Source: an uncultured Clostridium sp. (GTDB lineage: Bacteria > Bacillota > Clostridia > Clostridiales > Clostridiaceae). Taken from it: 64,000 nt of DNA. The notes under the pieces were generated by a model. It was not told the DNA's origin, searched no databases, and was given only the letters and a program-made list of their open reading frames with translations. The translations under genes were made by a program, and so were the position numbers. Shown piece by piece: positions 34,041-42,538 of the stretch. Within the stretch, counting starts at the first letter, position 1; each line of letters starts with the position of its first letter. The stretch is taken from contig NZ_CAJURG010000002.1 of the NCBI RefSeq assembly GCF_910588715.1, forward strand, positions 124,001 to 188,000, in the 5' to 3' direction.

Positions 34041-34199
34041 TTATTTTAATACAAATGATTGGCAATCTGTACATTCAACAACCTTTGGATTTGCTTCATG
34101 AGTTCCAACTTGTATTGCATCTAAAGTACAATAATTTTCAGAACAAGCATGATGTTTACATTGTTGTACACTACATTTAATACTTGAATTCTTTTCCAT
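34041..34199 (-). CDS. DUF1540 miniprotein, cysteine rich
   Basis: 52 residues starting MEKNSSIKCSVQQCKHHACS and ending TDCQSFVLK. The cysteine pattern C-x4-C-x4-C-x4-C and a late C-x2-C is that of DUF1540, a small possibly zinc-binding domain common in spore-forming clostridia. Too short for most ORF lists. The ATG at 34199 has an upstream GGAGGTAA. It lies just downstream of spoVAE and has its own terminator. Spore association is plausible from position and family distribution only. Confidence 0.85.
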   Translation of the reverse strand: MEKNSSIKCSVQQCKHHACSENYCTLDAIQVGTHEANPKVVECTDCQSFVLK

Positions 34200-34261
34200 A
34201 ACATTTACCTCCGTATATTTGATACATTAATAATTTACCCTATCAAAACATTATTATTCTG

Positions 34262-34618
34262 TTAATATTTTGTTTTTGGGTTAAAAATTAAAGCCATTAA
34301 ATATCCAAAAAATATTGCTGCAGTAATTCCTCCGGCTGCTCCTTTAATTCCACCTGTAAAGGCTCCTATTAGCCCATCTTCTTTTACAGCTTTTATAGCT
34401 GCATCTGCTAATCCATTTCCAAAGCTAGGTAGTGGTATAGTAGCTCCTGCTCCACCAATTTCAATTAACTTATCATATATTCCAAAACCTCCAAGAACAG
34501 CTCCAAGAGTAACAAATATAACTAATATTCTAGCAGGAGTCAATTTGGTTGTATCCATTAATATTTGAGCAATCACACAAATTAATCCACCAACAATAAA
34601 TGCACTTATATAATCCAT
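34262..34618 (-). CDS. spoVAE: Stage V sporulation protein AE (SpoVAEb type)
   Basis: 118 residues with three to four hydrophobic helices and GGAGATIPLPSFGNGLADAA near residue 55, followed by FTGGIKGAAGGITAAIFFGY. This is the short SpoVAEb form. The SpoVA complex forms the channel that loads dipicolinic acid into the forespore and releases it at germination. It lies 19 bases after spoVAD. Clostridia carry only C, D and E, as here; no spoVAA, AB or AF is present. Confidence 0.93.
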   Translation of the reverse strand: MDYISAFIVGGLICVIAQILMDTTKLTPARILVIFVTLGAVLGGFGIYDKLIEIGGAGATIPLPSFGNGLADAAIKAVKEDGLIGAFTGGIKGAAGGITAAIFFGYLMALIFNPKTKY

Positions 34619-34637
34619 GATAAACTTTCACCAACCT

Positions 34638-35684
34638 TTATTTATACTCAATAGCAACAGCATGAGCTATTCCTGGTATAGATTCACCTTGAAGGGAAGA
34701 AGTAGTACTCATTAATGCACCTGTAGAAACAAGTAATAAACTTTTTATTTCTTTTTTCATTAACTTTTTATAAAAATATCCACAAGTAACAACAGCTGAA
34801 CAACCACATCCACTTCCCCCAGAGTCTGTCTTTTGTTTTTCATCATCAAATATTAAATCACCACAATCCACATAATTATCTTTTACATCATAACCATAAT
34901 CTAATAATAATTTCGTTGTTATTTCTTTTCCTACTTTCCCCAAATCCCCAGTTGCAATTACATCATAATCTTTCGGTGTTCTTCCTGTATCCTTAAAATG
35001 ATTATAAATTGTATCTACCGCTGCAGGAGCCATTGCTGCTCCCATATTATTAGCATCTTTTACACCATAATCCTTTACCAAACCAGTAGTTACATATGTA
35101 ACCTCTGGGAAATCCCCATTTTTCCCTAATACTACTGCTCCTGATCCTGTAACTGTCCATTGACAAGTAGGACATCTTTGGCATCCATATTCTAGCGGAA
35201 ATCTAAATTGTCTTTCTGCTGAACTAAAATGAGATGATGTAGATGCTATAACATAATTTCCAAATCCACCATCTAAAAATAATGACGCCACACTTAATGA
35301 TTCTGACATTGTAGAACAAGCCCCATATAATCCTATAAAAGGTATATTTAACTCTCTTGCTGCAAAGCTTGATGATGTTATTTGATTTAATAAATCTCCT
35401 GCAAATAAATAATCTATATCTTCTTCTTTTAAATTTGCATTACTTATAGCACTTTTTATTGCTGTATACATCATTTCTGATTCAGCCTTTTCAAAGCTAT
35501 CCTGTCCTAAAGTATCATCATCTAAAATTTTATGAAAATATCCGCCTAAAGGTCCCTCTCCTTCTTTTGGCCCAACTATAGAGTAAGTTGAAATTATTTT
35601 AGGTGGATTTTCAAGTTTAATGGTTTGCTTCCCTATCTTTTTATTTTTTACACTCATCTTTTGCTCACTCTCCAATTTAAACAA
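34638..35684 (-). CDS. spoVAD: Stage V sporulation protein AD
   Basis: 348 residues, full length. A thiolase-like fold is seen with LYGACSTMSESL near residue 135 and SGCGCSAVVTCGYFYK near residue 295. SpoVAD binds dipicolinic acid directly. Its start overlaps the end of spoVAC by 8 bases, which argues for coupled translation. The region with VTGSGAVVLGKNGDF is typical. Expected to be sigma-G dependent in the forespore; no clear sigma-G promoter could be read in front of spoVAC. Confidence 0.95.
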   Translation of the reverse strand: MFKLESEQKMSVKNKKIGKQTIKLENPPKIISTYSIVGPKEGEGPLGGYFHKILDDDTLGQDSFEKAESEMMYTAIKSAISNANLKEEDIDYLFAGDLLNQITSSSFAARELNIPFIGLYGACSTMSESLSVASLFLDGGFGNYVIASTSSHFSSAERQFRFPLEYGCQRCPTCQWTVTGSGAVVLGKNGDFPEVTYVTTGLVKDYGVKDANNMGAAMAPAAVDTIYNHFKDTGRTPKDYDVIATGDLGKVGKEITTKLLLDYGYDVKDNYVDCGDLIFDDEKQKTDSGGSGCGCSAVVTCGYFYKKLMKKEIKSLLLVSTGALMSTTSSLQGESIPGIAHAVAIEYK

Positions 35685-36150
35685 TTCCCATAAGTCCTAA
35701 AAAATAATATACTAGGCCTATTATTACTGATGTTCCTATACCATAAACTAATACAGGACCTGCAATAGTAAACATCTTAGCAGCTACTCCAAAAACAAAA
35801 CCTTCTTTTTTAAATTCTATTGCAGGAGATACTACTGCGTTAGAAAAGCCCGTAATAGGAACTACAGTACCAGCACCAGCAAATCTTGCTATCTTATCAT
35901 AAACTCCTAGTCCTGTTAATAATGCTCCAATAAATATCATTATTATTGGTAACCATAATTTTGCAGTTTCTTCCTCTATGCCAAATTTTATTAGCATATT
36001 TAATATAAACTGCCCTAAGGTACATATAGCTCCTCCAACTAAAAACGCCATTAATATATTTTTAAAATATTTAGGTTTAGGTTCCATTTGCTTTGAAATT
36101 TTTTGAAAATCTTTAATTATTACCTTTTCTTCTTTAGCCATTTTTCCCAT
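35677..36150 (-). CDS. spoVAC: Stage V sporulation protein AC
   Basis: 157 residues. Four membrane helices follow an N-terminal hydrophilic stretch (1-30). FAGAGTVVPITGFSNAVVSPAIEFKKEG-type sequence is characteristic of SpoVAC, the mechanosensitive-like part of the channel. The ATG at 36150 has AAAGGAG 9 bases upstream. First gene of the spoVAC-D-E unit, separated from sigF by a strong terminator at 36213-36260. Confidence 0.94.
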   Translation of the reverse strand: MGKMAKEEKVIIKDFQKISKQMEPKPKYFKNILMAFLVGGAICTLGQFILNMLIKFGIEEETAKLWLPIIMIFIGALLTGLGVYDKIARFAGAGTVVPITGFSNAVVSPAIEFKKEGFVFGVAAKMFTIAGPVLVYGIGTSVIIGLVYYFLGLMGIV

Positions 36151-36212
36151 ATATTTCGTCTCCTTTCTTCCATAAATTTATTATTCCTCTTAATTTAAAT
36201 TAAATGTGAAAA

Positions 36213-36260
36213 AAATAAGTCCACATTAAATAATTTCTATTATTTAATGTGGACTTATTT
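36213..36260 (-). terminator. Terminator of the spoIIA operon
   Basis: Long hairpin with arms AAATAAGTCCACATTAAATA and its exact complement on the other side of a short loop, ending in TTATTTTTTTC on the minus strand. Confidence 0.88.
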
Positions 36261-36300
36261 AAAAACTTTATATTTTATTAATTTATACATTTTCTTAGGT

Positions 36301-37059
36301 TCATCCTTCATCTAATTGTTTTCTCATTTCACCAAGTACCTTCTTTTCTATTCTTGATACTTGAACTTGGCTTATTCCTAACATCTTTGCTACTTGTATT
36401 TGTGTTTTATCTTTAAAATATCTTAATATAATAATTTGTCTAGATTTTGTATCCAAATTATTTAAAGCTTCCTTTAAAGCTATTTTTTCAGTTAAATTTT
36501 TATCCTCTGCAGCATTTTCACTTAGTTTATCAATTAATAAAACTGGTGCTCCATCATCTTGATGAATTACCTCATAAAGATATTGCATACTTGCAGATGA
36601 TTCTAATGCAAATAATATTTCTTCTTTATTTATTCCAGAAAATTCAGCTAGTTCTTCTATGCTTGGATCTCTATTTAATTTTTTAGTTAAAGCTTCCTTA
36701 TCAAAATGAAGTTTTTTAGCTAAGCTCTTAACATTTCTACTTACCTTTATAATTCCATCATCTCTAAGGAATCTCTTTATTTCTCCAATTATCATTGGAA
36801 CAGCATAAGTTGAGAACTTAACATTATAATTATCATCAAAATTGTTAATTGCCTTAACAAGACCCATGCATCCTATTTGATAAATATCCTCATAATCATA
36901 CCCTCTATTTATAAACTTTTTACTTATAGAAGTTACTAAAGGTAAATTTGCTTCTATGAGCATGTTCATAGCCTCTGCATCTCCTGCTTTGGCTAAGGGT
37001 AATAATTGTGAGTTATCCTCATAGCTTAACTTTTCTTTTTTTACTTTACCCTTTTCCAT
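36301..37059 (-). CDS. sigF: RNA polymerase sigma-F factor
   Basis: 252 residues. Region 2 has DYEDIYQIGCMGLVKAINNF and YAVPMIIGEIKRFLRDDG, region 3 lies around GIIKVSRNVKSLAKKLHFDK, and region 4 ends with KTQIQVAKMLGISQVQVSRI. It is the first forespore sigma factor. Third gene of spoIIAA-spoIIAB-sigF, 17 bases after spoIIAB. SpoIIAB holds it inactive until SpoIIAA is dephosphorylated. Confidence 0.97.
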   Translation of the reverse strand: MEKGKVKKEKLSYEDNSQLLPLAKAGDAEAMNMLIEANLPLVTSISKKFINRGYDYEDIYQIGCMGLVKAINNFDDNYNVKFSTYAVPMIIGEIKRFLRDDGIIKVSRNVKSLAKKLHFDKEALTKKLNRDPSIEELAEFSGINKEEILFALESSASMQYLYEVIHQDDGAPVLLIDKLSENAAEDKNLTEKIALKEALNNLDTKSRQIIILRYFKDKTQIQVAKMLGISQVQVSRIEKKVLGEMRKQLDEG

Positions 37060-37076
37060 AAATCTCCCCTAACACG

Positions 37077-37499
37077 CTAATTAAATTTTTTTGTCATAAC
37101 AATTCTAGTACCTTTACCTTCTTGACTTTCTACCTCTAAACTATCCATAAAGCTTTCCATAACTGTAAATCCCATTCCTGATCTTTCAAGGTCTGGTCTT
37201 GAAGTATAAAGAGGTTCTCTAGCTTGATTAACATCATCTATTCCCTTACCATAGTCAGTAATAATAATAGATACTTCTCTTCCATAGATTGCAGATTCTA
37301 TTTTAATTATACCTTTTTCATAATTTTCATAACCATGAATTATAGAATTTGTTACAGCCTCAGAAACAGCAGTTTTAACATCTGCAATTTCTTCAATAGT
37401 TGGATCTAATTGAGAAACAAAAGCTGAAACTGCAACTCTAGCAAATCCTTCATTTTGAGACCTACTTTCAAATTCTATACATACTCTATTTTCTTCCAT
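37077..37499 (-). CDS. spoIIAB: Anti-sigma-F factor SpoIIAB
   Basis: 140 residues from the ATG at 37499 (MEENRVCIEFESRSQNEGFA), which has GGAGGG 10 bases upstream. A longer frame beginning at 37544 overlaps the spoIIAA stop and lacks a ribosome binding site. It is a HATPase kinase of the GHKL class: N box AVSEAVTNSIIHGY, G1 DYGKGI, G2 RSGMGFTVMESF. It binds sigma-F and phosphorylates SpoIIAA on serine. It is 16 bases after spoIIAA and 17 before sigF. Confidence 0.96.
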   Translation of the reverse strand: MEENRVCIEFESRSQNEGFARVAVSAFVSQLDPTIEEIADVKTAVSEAVTNSIIHGYENYEKGIIKIESAIYGREVSIIITDYGKGIDDVNQAREPLYTSRPDLERSGMGFTVMESFMDSLEVESQEGKGTRIVMTKKFN

Positions 37500-37515
37500 G
37501 TTATTAATCCCTCCA

Positions 37516-37851
37516 TTAAATGCTTGCAAGTGCTTCATTAACATTATTATAAACAGTAATTATTTTATAAAGTCCTGATAATGTAAATACTTTATCCACT
37601 CTTTTATTAATATTTGTAATACAAACCTTTCCGTCTCTGTTTTTAACCTTTTTTAATCTTCCTATAACAACACCAATTCCTGAGCTGTCCATAAATGTTA
37701 CTTCCTTAAAATCCATAACAACCTTTTTTATGTTATCTCTTTCAATTCTATCGTCTATCTTAACTCTAACTTCTTCTGCACTATGATGATCTAATTCTCC
37801 AACAAGTGTAACAACTAATTTATCATCAAACTTATTAAACTTTAAAAACAT
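37516..37851 (-). CDS. spoIIAA: Anti-sigma-F factor antagonist SpoIIAA
   Basis: 111 residues, a STAS domain. The phosphorylated serine is in FMDSSGIGVVIGR near residue 57. SpoIIAA releases sigma-F from SpoIIAB when dephosphorylated. It leads the spoIIA operon. The minus strand above it shows TTGACG and, 18 bases on, TAAAAT (about 37902-37931), and slightly upstream AAAAGGGAAAA, which could belong to a sigma-H promoter; the assignment is uncertain. The ATG at 37851 is preceded by a GGGAGGG somewhat far away (about 30 bases). Confidence 0.95.
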   Translation of the reverse strand: MFLKFNKFDDKLVVTLVGELDHHSAEEVRVKIDDRIERDNIKKVVMDFKEVTFMDSSGIGVVIGRLKKVKNRDGKVCITNINKRVDKVFTLSGLYKIITVYNNVNEALASI

Positions 37852-38017
37852 AATAATAAACTCTAAAACTAATAATTAGAGTACCCTCCCATCTTCCTTC
37901 TTTTTCCATAATTTTAACATAATATTTATTTTGTCGTCAATCTATTTTTCCCTTTTATGGTTATTATTTAAATATTATTATTTTTTTACATATACTTCAT
38001 AATAATATATAAAAAAT

Positions 38018-38056
38018 AAAGATGCTGTATTATAAATAAAAAAATACAACATCTTT
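38018..38056 (-). terminator. Terminator of the Lon-like protease gene
   Basis: Arms GATGTTGTAT and ATACAGCATC (one mismatch) with a 13-base A/T loop, then TTTATTTTTT on the minus strand. Confidence 0.8.
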
Positions 38057-38097
38057 ACAAAATTATTTCTTTAATTTTAACTTTATATTTTTTAATA

Positions 38098-40407
38098 CTA
38101 AGCTTTAACAACTCTTGGCTTTTCTTTATACTTATCAAGTTCATTTTGTAAATTTTCATAAAAACTATCTATATCATCTTCCTCTTCTAATAAAAGAGTT
38201 TCAATTGCATCATTTAACGTACTCATTGTGTAAATGTGGAATCTGCCTTCTTCAACTGCCTTTTCTACTTCTGCTTTTAATATTATTTCGTCTTTATTGC
38301 CTTCAGGTATTAATACTCCCTTTCCATCTATAGTATCTAACATACTACATACCTTAAAGAATCCCTCAATTTTTTCATTCACTCCACCAATAGGTTGAAC
38401 ATCTCCAAATTGATTTATAGAACCTGTCACTGCAATATTTTGACTTATTCCTTTTTTGCTTAAAGCTGAAAGAATACATATAATTTCTGCAACTGAAGCA
38501 CTATCCCCTTCTACCATTCCATAAGTCTGTTCAAAACTTAAATGAAAATCCACTGGTATTGTTTCATAAGGATTTAATAAATTAGTTAATAATCCTTTAA
38601 GTATACTTATTGATTTTTCATGAATCTTTCCACTTAAATTGCTTTCTTTTTGAATATCAACTATTCTACCTGATCCCTTACACGCAACACAACTAATTCT
38701 CATAGGCTTTCCAAAAGTACAATATCCACTATCAAGTACAGCAAGTGCATTTATTGCTCCAATTTTTCTATCCTTAACACTAATTAATATCTTATTGTCT
38801 TCATACATACTCATTATTTCACTTTCTATTAGTTCTTCTTCATAGGCAACATTTAGAATATCTTCTTCTGTTATAATTATACTTTTTCTTTCCTTAGCTG
38901 AATTGTTAGCTAACACTAATAATTTATCTATAGTGTCTTCATCTGCAAGTATCCTATTTCTGCTACTACTTTTTCTGCATAAATATTTTAGCATTTCATC
39001 TATAGCTTCATTACTAACATTAAATAATTCATTTATTCTAATTTTATTTTCAATTCTATTTTTTAATTCTATTATTGAATCATTATTTACCTTTACTACA
39101 GAAGAAAACTCTGCTCTTAAAGGAAATAACTTTTTAAAATCTTCATCAGAATTATATAAAAGATCATAAGTTTCATAATCACCTATTAATATTACCTTAA
39201 ACTTTACTGGAATAGGCTTTGGCTTTAATCCATTTATATTTATAAATTCTAAATAACTCTTATTAGTATCAAAAGAAACCATATTTGAAAGTAAAATTTT
39301 CTTTAAATAATAATAACTTAATGGATTTGCCGCTAATGAGCTTAATCTTAAAATAAGACATCCTTCATTTGCCTTTAAAATTGAACCTGCATTTATAAGT
39401 GAAATATTGGTTGTATACATTCCATTATGATTTTCATATTCTATTAATCCTATTAAGTTATTTAAATTAGGATCTTCTTCAAAAATTACAGGTGGTGAAG
39501 AATTATTTGTATTATCTACAATTACTCTAACATCATATTTATTTAAAACTTCATATATTTCGTTTTCATCATCTTCTATGCTCATGGTATAACATTCTAT
39601 TAAGTCTTCTTCTATACAAGTAAATAAACGCTCTAAATATTCATATGAATCATCATCAGTTATAAACTCTAAAAGAGCACTATCTTTTTCTTCTTCCATT
39701 TGAGTTGCTAAAAATTTTGAATAAATCTTCTTTAATTTTTTTATAGACTTAACTTCAATATCCTTTAATTCTTCTAAAATAGCTTCAGCTTTCTTTTTTA
39801 ATGTTCCTGCCTTTGCAACAATAACATTTTTGTTTTCATCTTCTAATTCATCATACTCTTTTTCTGTCATTGCTTCATCACCACTTAAAGGTATAAATGC
39901 AAATCCCTTATTAGTTGCTTTAACTTCAAAACCTTCTTCTTTTGCCATTTTAGTTAATTCACTAATATAACTATTTCTTTTATTTTGAATATCTTCTACT
40001 AAATAATCTTTTTCATCATTATTAGAATCACCATAAAAATCATCTACTGCTTCTAAATAAGCATTTTTTATATCCTCTACTGTTTCTTTTAATTTTTTAC
40101 CCTTCCCATTTGTAACAAAAATTGCTTCTGGTCTATTGACATCTTCTAAAGTTACATAACATATATCCTTTGGCGCTTCTAAATCCTTATATTTTTTTTC
40201 TATAAATGTAGTTAACTCCTTTAATTTATCCTTTGAAAAGGTATCTATTAAATAAAGATTATAACCCTCTTTATCTATATTGATTGCCCTCTCAATTCTT
40301 TTATAAGCATCATTAAATTCCTTAATACCATTTGTGCACTTTTCATTATTAATCCCCGCTTCATCTAGTTTAAATATTATTTCTGATGGAGTTAATTCTC
40401 TTTTCAT
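38098..40407 (-). CDS. Lon-family serine protease with degenerate ATPase part (LonC-like)
   Basis: 769 residues. The C-terminal Lon protease domain is intact: catalytic Ser in EGDSASVAE (S636) and catalytic Lys in GGVNEKIEGFF (K679). The N-terminal half aligns in general shape with the AAA-type domain of this family (AAA_32), but at the place where the P-loop should follow YNLYLI there is DTFSKDKL, so no GxxGxGK Walker A is visible. A long charged coiled-coil insert covers about 130-250. The family of ATP-independent Lon-like proteases (LonC) is known; this looks like a member. GGGGAGGTG lies 8 bases before the ATG. It stands between deoC and the spoIIA operon, monocistronic. Substrate unknown. 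Confidence 0.85.
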   Translation of the reverse strand: MKRELTPSEIIFKLDEAGINNEKCTNGIKEFNDAYKRIERAINIDKEGYNLYLIDTFSKDKLKELTTFIEKKYKDLEAPKDICYVTLEDVNRPEAIFVTNGKGKKLKETVEDIKNAYLEAVDDFYGDSNNDEKDYLVEDIQNKRNSYISELTKMAKEEGFEVKATNKGFAFIPLSGDEAMTEKEYDELEDENKNVIVAKAGTLKKKAEAILEELKDIEVKSIKKLKKIYSKFLATQMEEEKDSALLEFITDDDSYEYLERLFTCIEEDLIECYTMSIEDDENEIYEVLNKYDVRVIVDNTNNSSPPVIFEEDPNLNNLIGLIEYENHNGMYTTNISLINAGSILKANEGCLILRLSSLAANPLSYYYLKKILLSNMVSFDTNKSYLEFININGLKPKPIPVKFKVILIGDYETYDLLYNSDEDFKKLFPLRAEFSSVVKVNNDSIIELKNRIENKIRINELFNVSNEAIDEMLKYLCRKSSSRNRILADEDTIDKLLVLANNSAKERKSIIITEEDILNVAYEEELIESEIMSMYEDNKILISVKDRKIGAINALAVLDSGYCTFGKPMRISCVACKGSGRIVDIQKESNLSGKIHEKSISILKGLLTNLLNPYETIPVDFHLSFEQTYGMVEGDSASVAEIICILSALSKKGISQNIAVTGSINQFGDVQPIGGVNEKIEGFFKVCSMLDTIDGKGVLIPEGNKDEIILKAEVEKAVEEGRFHIYTMSTLNDAIETLLLEEEDDIDSFYENLQNELDKYKEKPRVVKA

Positions 40408-40535
40408 ACCCCTTCACCTCCCCCAATCTAAGGTTAGAAACTATTAATTCAATTCGTCTCCCCTTTTTTATAAACATATATATACAATATTTATTTAGGC
40501 AATATTAAAAAGTATGCTATATTCTTAAATATAAT

Positions 40536-40565
40536 AAAAAGGAAGCGTATATATGCTTCCTTTTT
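40536..40565 (-). terminator. Terminator of deoC
   Basis: Perfect arms AAAAAGGAAGC and GCTTCCTTTTT around an 8-base loop. Confidence 0.9.
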
Positions 40566-40576
40566 GTATATTTATT

Positions 40577-41251
40577 TTAATAATTTGAATTTGATGTAGT
40601 TCCTTCACAAATAGCAATTGAAGCTGATGCTCCTATTCTATTTGCTCCATTTTCAATCATTGTTAAAGCATCTTCTCTGCTTCTAACTCCACCAGATGCT
40701 TTTACTCCCATATCTTGCCCAACAGTTTCTCTCATTAATTTAATGTCTGCTGCTGTTGCACCACCTGTTGAGAATCCAGTTGATGTCTTAACAAAATCAG
40801 CTCCAGCTTCTTTTGATAACTTACAAGCTATAACTTTTTCTTCATCTGTTAAAAGACAAGTTTCTATTATTACTTTTGTTAAAGCTTTACCTTTAGCTGC
40901 TTCAACAACTGCTTTTATATCATTTTTAACATATTCTAAATCTCTTTCCTTTAACTTACCTACATTGATAACCATATCAACTTCTGTAGCACCTTTTTCA
41001 ATAACATCCTTTGTTTCAAAGGCTTTAACCTCTGTAGTAGTTGCTCCTAAAGGAAATCCTATTACAGTACAAACATCAATATCAGTTCCTTCTAATGCAG
41101 TAGCTGCAACAGAAACCATTGATGGATTTATACAAACTGAAGCAAAGTTATATTCTACTGCTTCCTTGCAAAGTTTTAAAATTTCCTTTTCAGTTGCTTC
41201 TGGCTTTAATATTGTGTGGTCAATCATTTTAGCTATTTGTGCTTTATCCAT
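40577..41251 (-). CDS. deoC: Deoxyribose-phosphate aldolase
   Basis: 224 residues, the short firmicute form. It begins MDKAQIAKMIDHTILKPEAT. The Schiff-base lysine is in FVKTSTGFSTGGAT near residue 152, and VMVINVGKLKERD-type sequence carries the catalytic aspartate region. It splits 2-deoxyribose-5-phosphate to acetaldehyde and glyceraldehyde-3-phosphate in deoxynucleoside breakdown. No other deo genes are adjacent, and it has its own terminator. GGAGGTACTATA precedes the ATG. The 180-codon frame on the opposite strand (40743-41285) is a shadow. Confidence 0.96.
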   Translation of the reverse strand: MDKAQIAKMIDHTILKPEATEKEILKLCKEAVEYNFASVCINPSMVSVAATALEGTDIDVCTVIGFPLGATTTEVKAFETKDVIEKGATEVDMVINVGKLKERDLEYVKNDIKAVVEAAKGKALTKVIIETCLLTDEEKVIACKLSKEAGADFVKTSTGFSTGGATAADIKLMRETVGQDMGVKASGGVRSREDALTMIENGANRIGASASIAICEGTTSNSNY

Positions 41252-41361
41252 TATAGTACCTCCATTTATAAAAAATTTTTCTTAAGTAGTTCTTATTTAT
41301 TATAATTGATGCATATCATATTGGAAAGATTTTTATAATTATTTTTAAATTATTTAAACTA

Positions 41362-42306
41362 CTATAATACTTCTTCAAAAATTCCTTTATTTTTACTATT
41401 AATAAAAGATAATATTCCATGAGCTAATAGTTCATCAATATATCTTTTCTTATCAGTCATAGTACAAAAAGATATAATTACTATTGCAATTATAGTTCTA
41501 AAACCCTTATCTATATAATATTCATATTCTCCCTCTTCATCACATAAATATTCAATAACACCCTCAACAATATCTACATTCCTTCTTGGATTATAATTAC
41601 TCACTACTCCAAGTAAAGGTAAAAACTGATTTGCTAATTTTATATTTCTTTTTTTAAGTTGTATCATAAATTCCATAGTTCTATACATTTCACCAGATGA
41701 ACCATTTAATATTATTGCATTAGCTAAACCTTGTATTCCATTTTTTGATCTTATATTAGAATCCGCAATATGATTAAATATATTCTCTATAAAATCATCT
41801 ATAGTCTCTGCTTGAATATTATTAATAACCCATAACGTACAAAGTAAATAATCATCATCACTAGTTATATTACTATACTTTTCTTTAAGTATTATATACA
41901 ATTCCTTTATTTTCTCTATTATTTCTCTCTTATCTTTATATTTACAATATTTACTAATTGTAAATGCTGTTAAAGCTAAATATGAATCAGATAAAAATCC
42001 CTCTTCTTCCAAAATTTCCATTGTTTCATAAATATCTTCAATAAGTTCATCTTCATTATCAACTGTTGCTATTAGTAATGAAATTATATTTAAGGTATCC
42101 CCCCTGAAAGGTGACATGATTGTTGTTGCTGATTTAATATTTCTTCTAATTTCTTTAATTCTTTCAACTGGTATTGTCTTTTCGTAGTGCGAAAATACTA
42201 ATGATGCAAAATGATTTATAACATCACCATCATTTCTTAATTCTTCTTTTGCTAACCTATAGTTGTCAATTGTCACTTGTATTCTGTCTACCAGAAACTT
42301 GTCCAT
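41362..42306 (-). CDS. DUF4003 family protein
   Basis: 314 residues, soluble, mostly helical, with no cysteine cluster and no signal peptide. The middle has SPFRGDTLNIISLLIATVDN and the C-terminal third LLGVVSNYNPRRNVDIVEGV, as in DUF4003 proteins of Firmicutes, which have no known function. GGGGAGATG lies 8 bases above the ATG at 42306. It is transcribed away from the aspartate kinase gene, and deoC follows about 110 bases downstream. No regulatory site was recognised. Confidence 0.8.
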   Translation of the reverse strand: MDKFLVDRIQVTIDNYRLAKEELRNDGDVINHFASLVFSHYEKTIPVERIKEIRRNIKSATTIMSPFRGDTLNIISLLIATVDNEDELIEDIYETMEILEEEGFLSDSYLALTAFTISKYCKYKDKREIIEKIKELYIILKEKYSNITSDDDYLLCTLWVINNIQAETIDDFIENIFNHIADSNIRSKNGIQGLANAIILNGSSGEMYRTMEFMIQLKKRNIKLANQFLPLLGVVSNYNPRRNVDIVEGVIEYLCDEEGEYEYYIDKGFRTIIAIVIISFCTMTDKKRYIDELLAHGILSFINSKNKGIFEEVL

Positions 42307-42538
42307 TTATTTACATCTCCCCATAAATTTTAAATATAGTTAAAGTTTTCTATTAAAACTTAATATATAATACTACACCCTTATTATACTATGAATTTAT
42401 GTCATTTTAATAACATTTTAACTGGTATATTACCACAAATTTTCCTTATATCATTTGTATATAATTGAGTTTTTTATAAATTATTGTTAATATAATTATT
42501 AAGGTTATTTTTAACTTTTAAATTAGGGGGGCAAAAAC

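Noticed and set aside
40743..41285. 180-codon frame opposite deoC
   Set aside because: Mirror frame of a well-conserved gene; low-complexity Ser/Val/Thr composition and no binding site.
42307..42538. Possible lysine riboswitch before the aspartate kinase gene
   Set aside because: The gap is too short and A/T-rich and shows none of the conserved helices of the lysine element.
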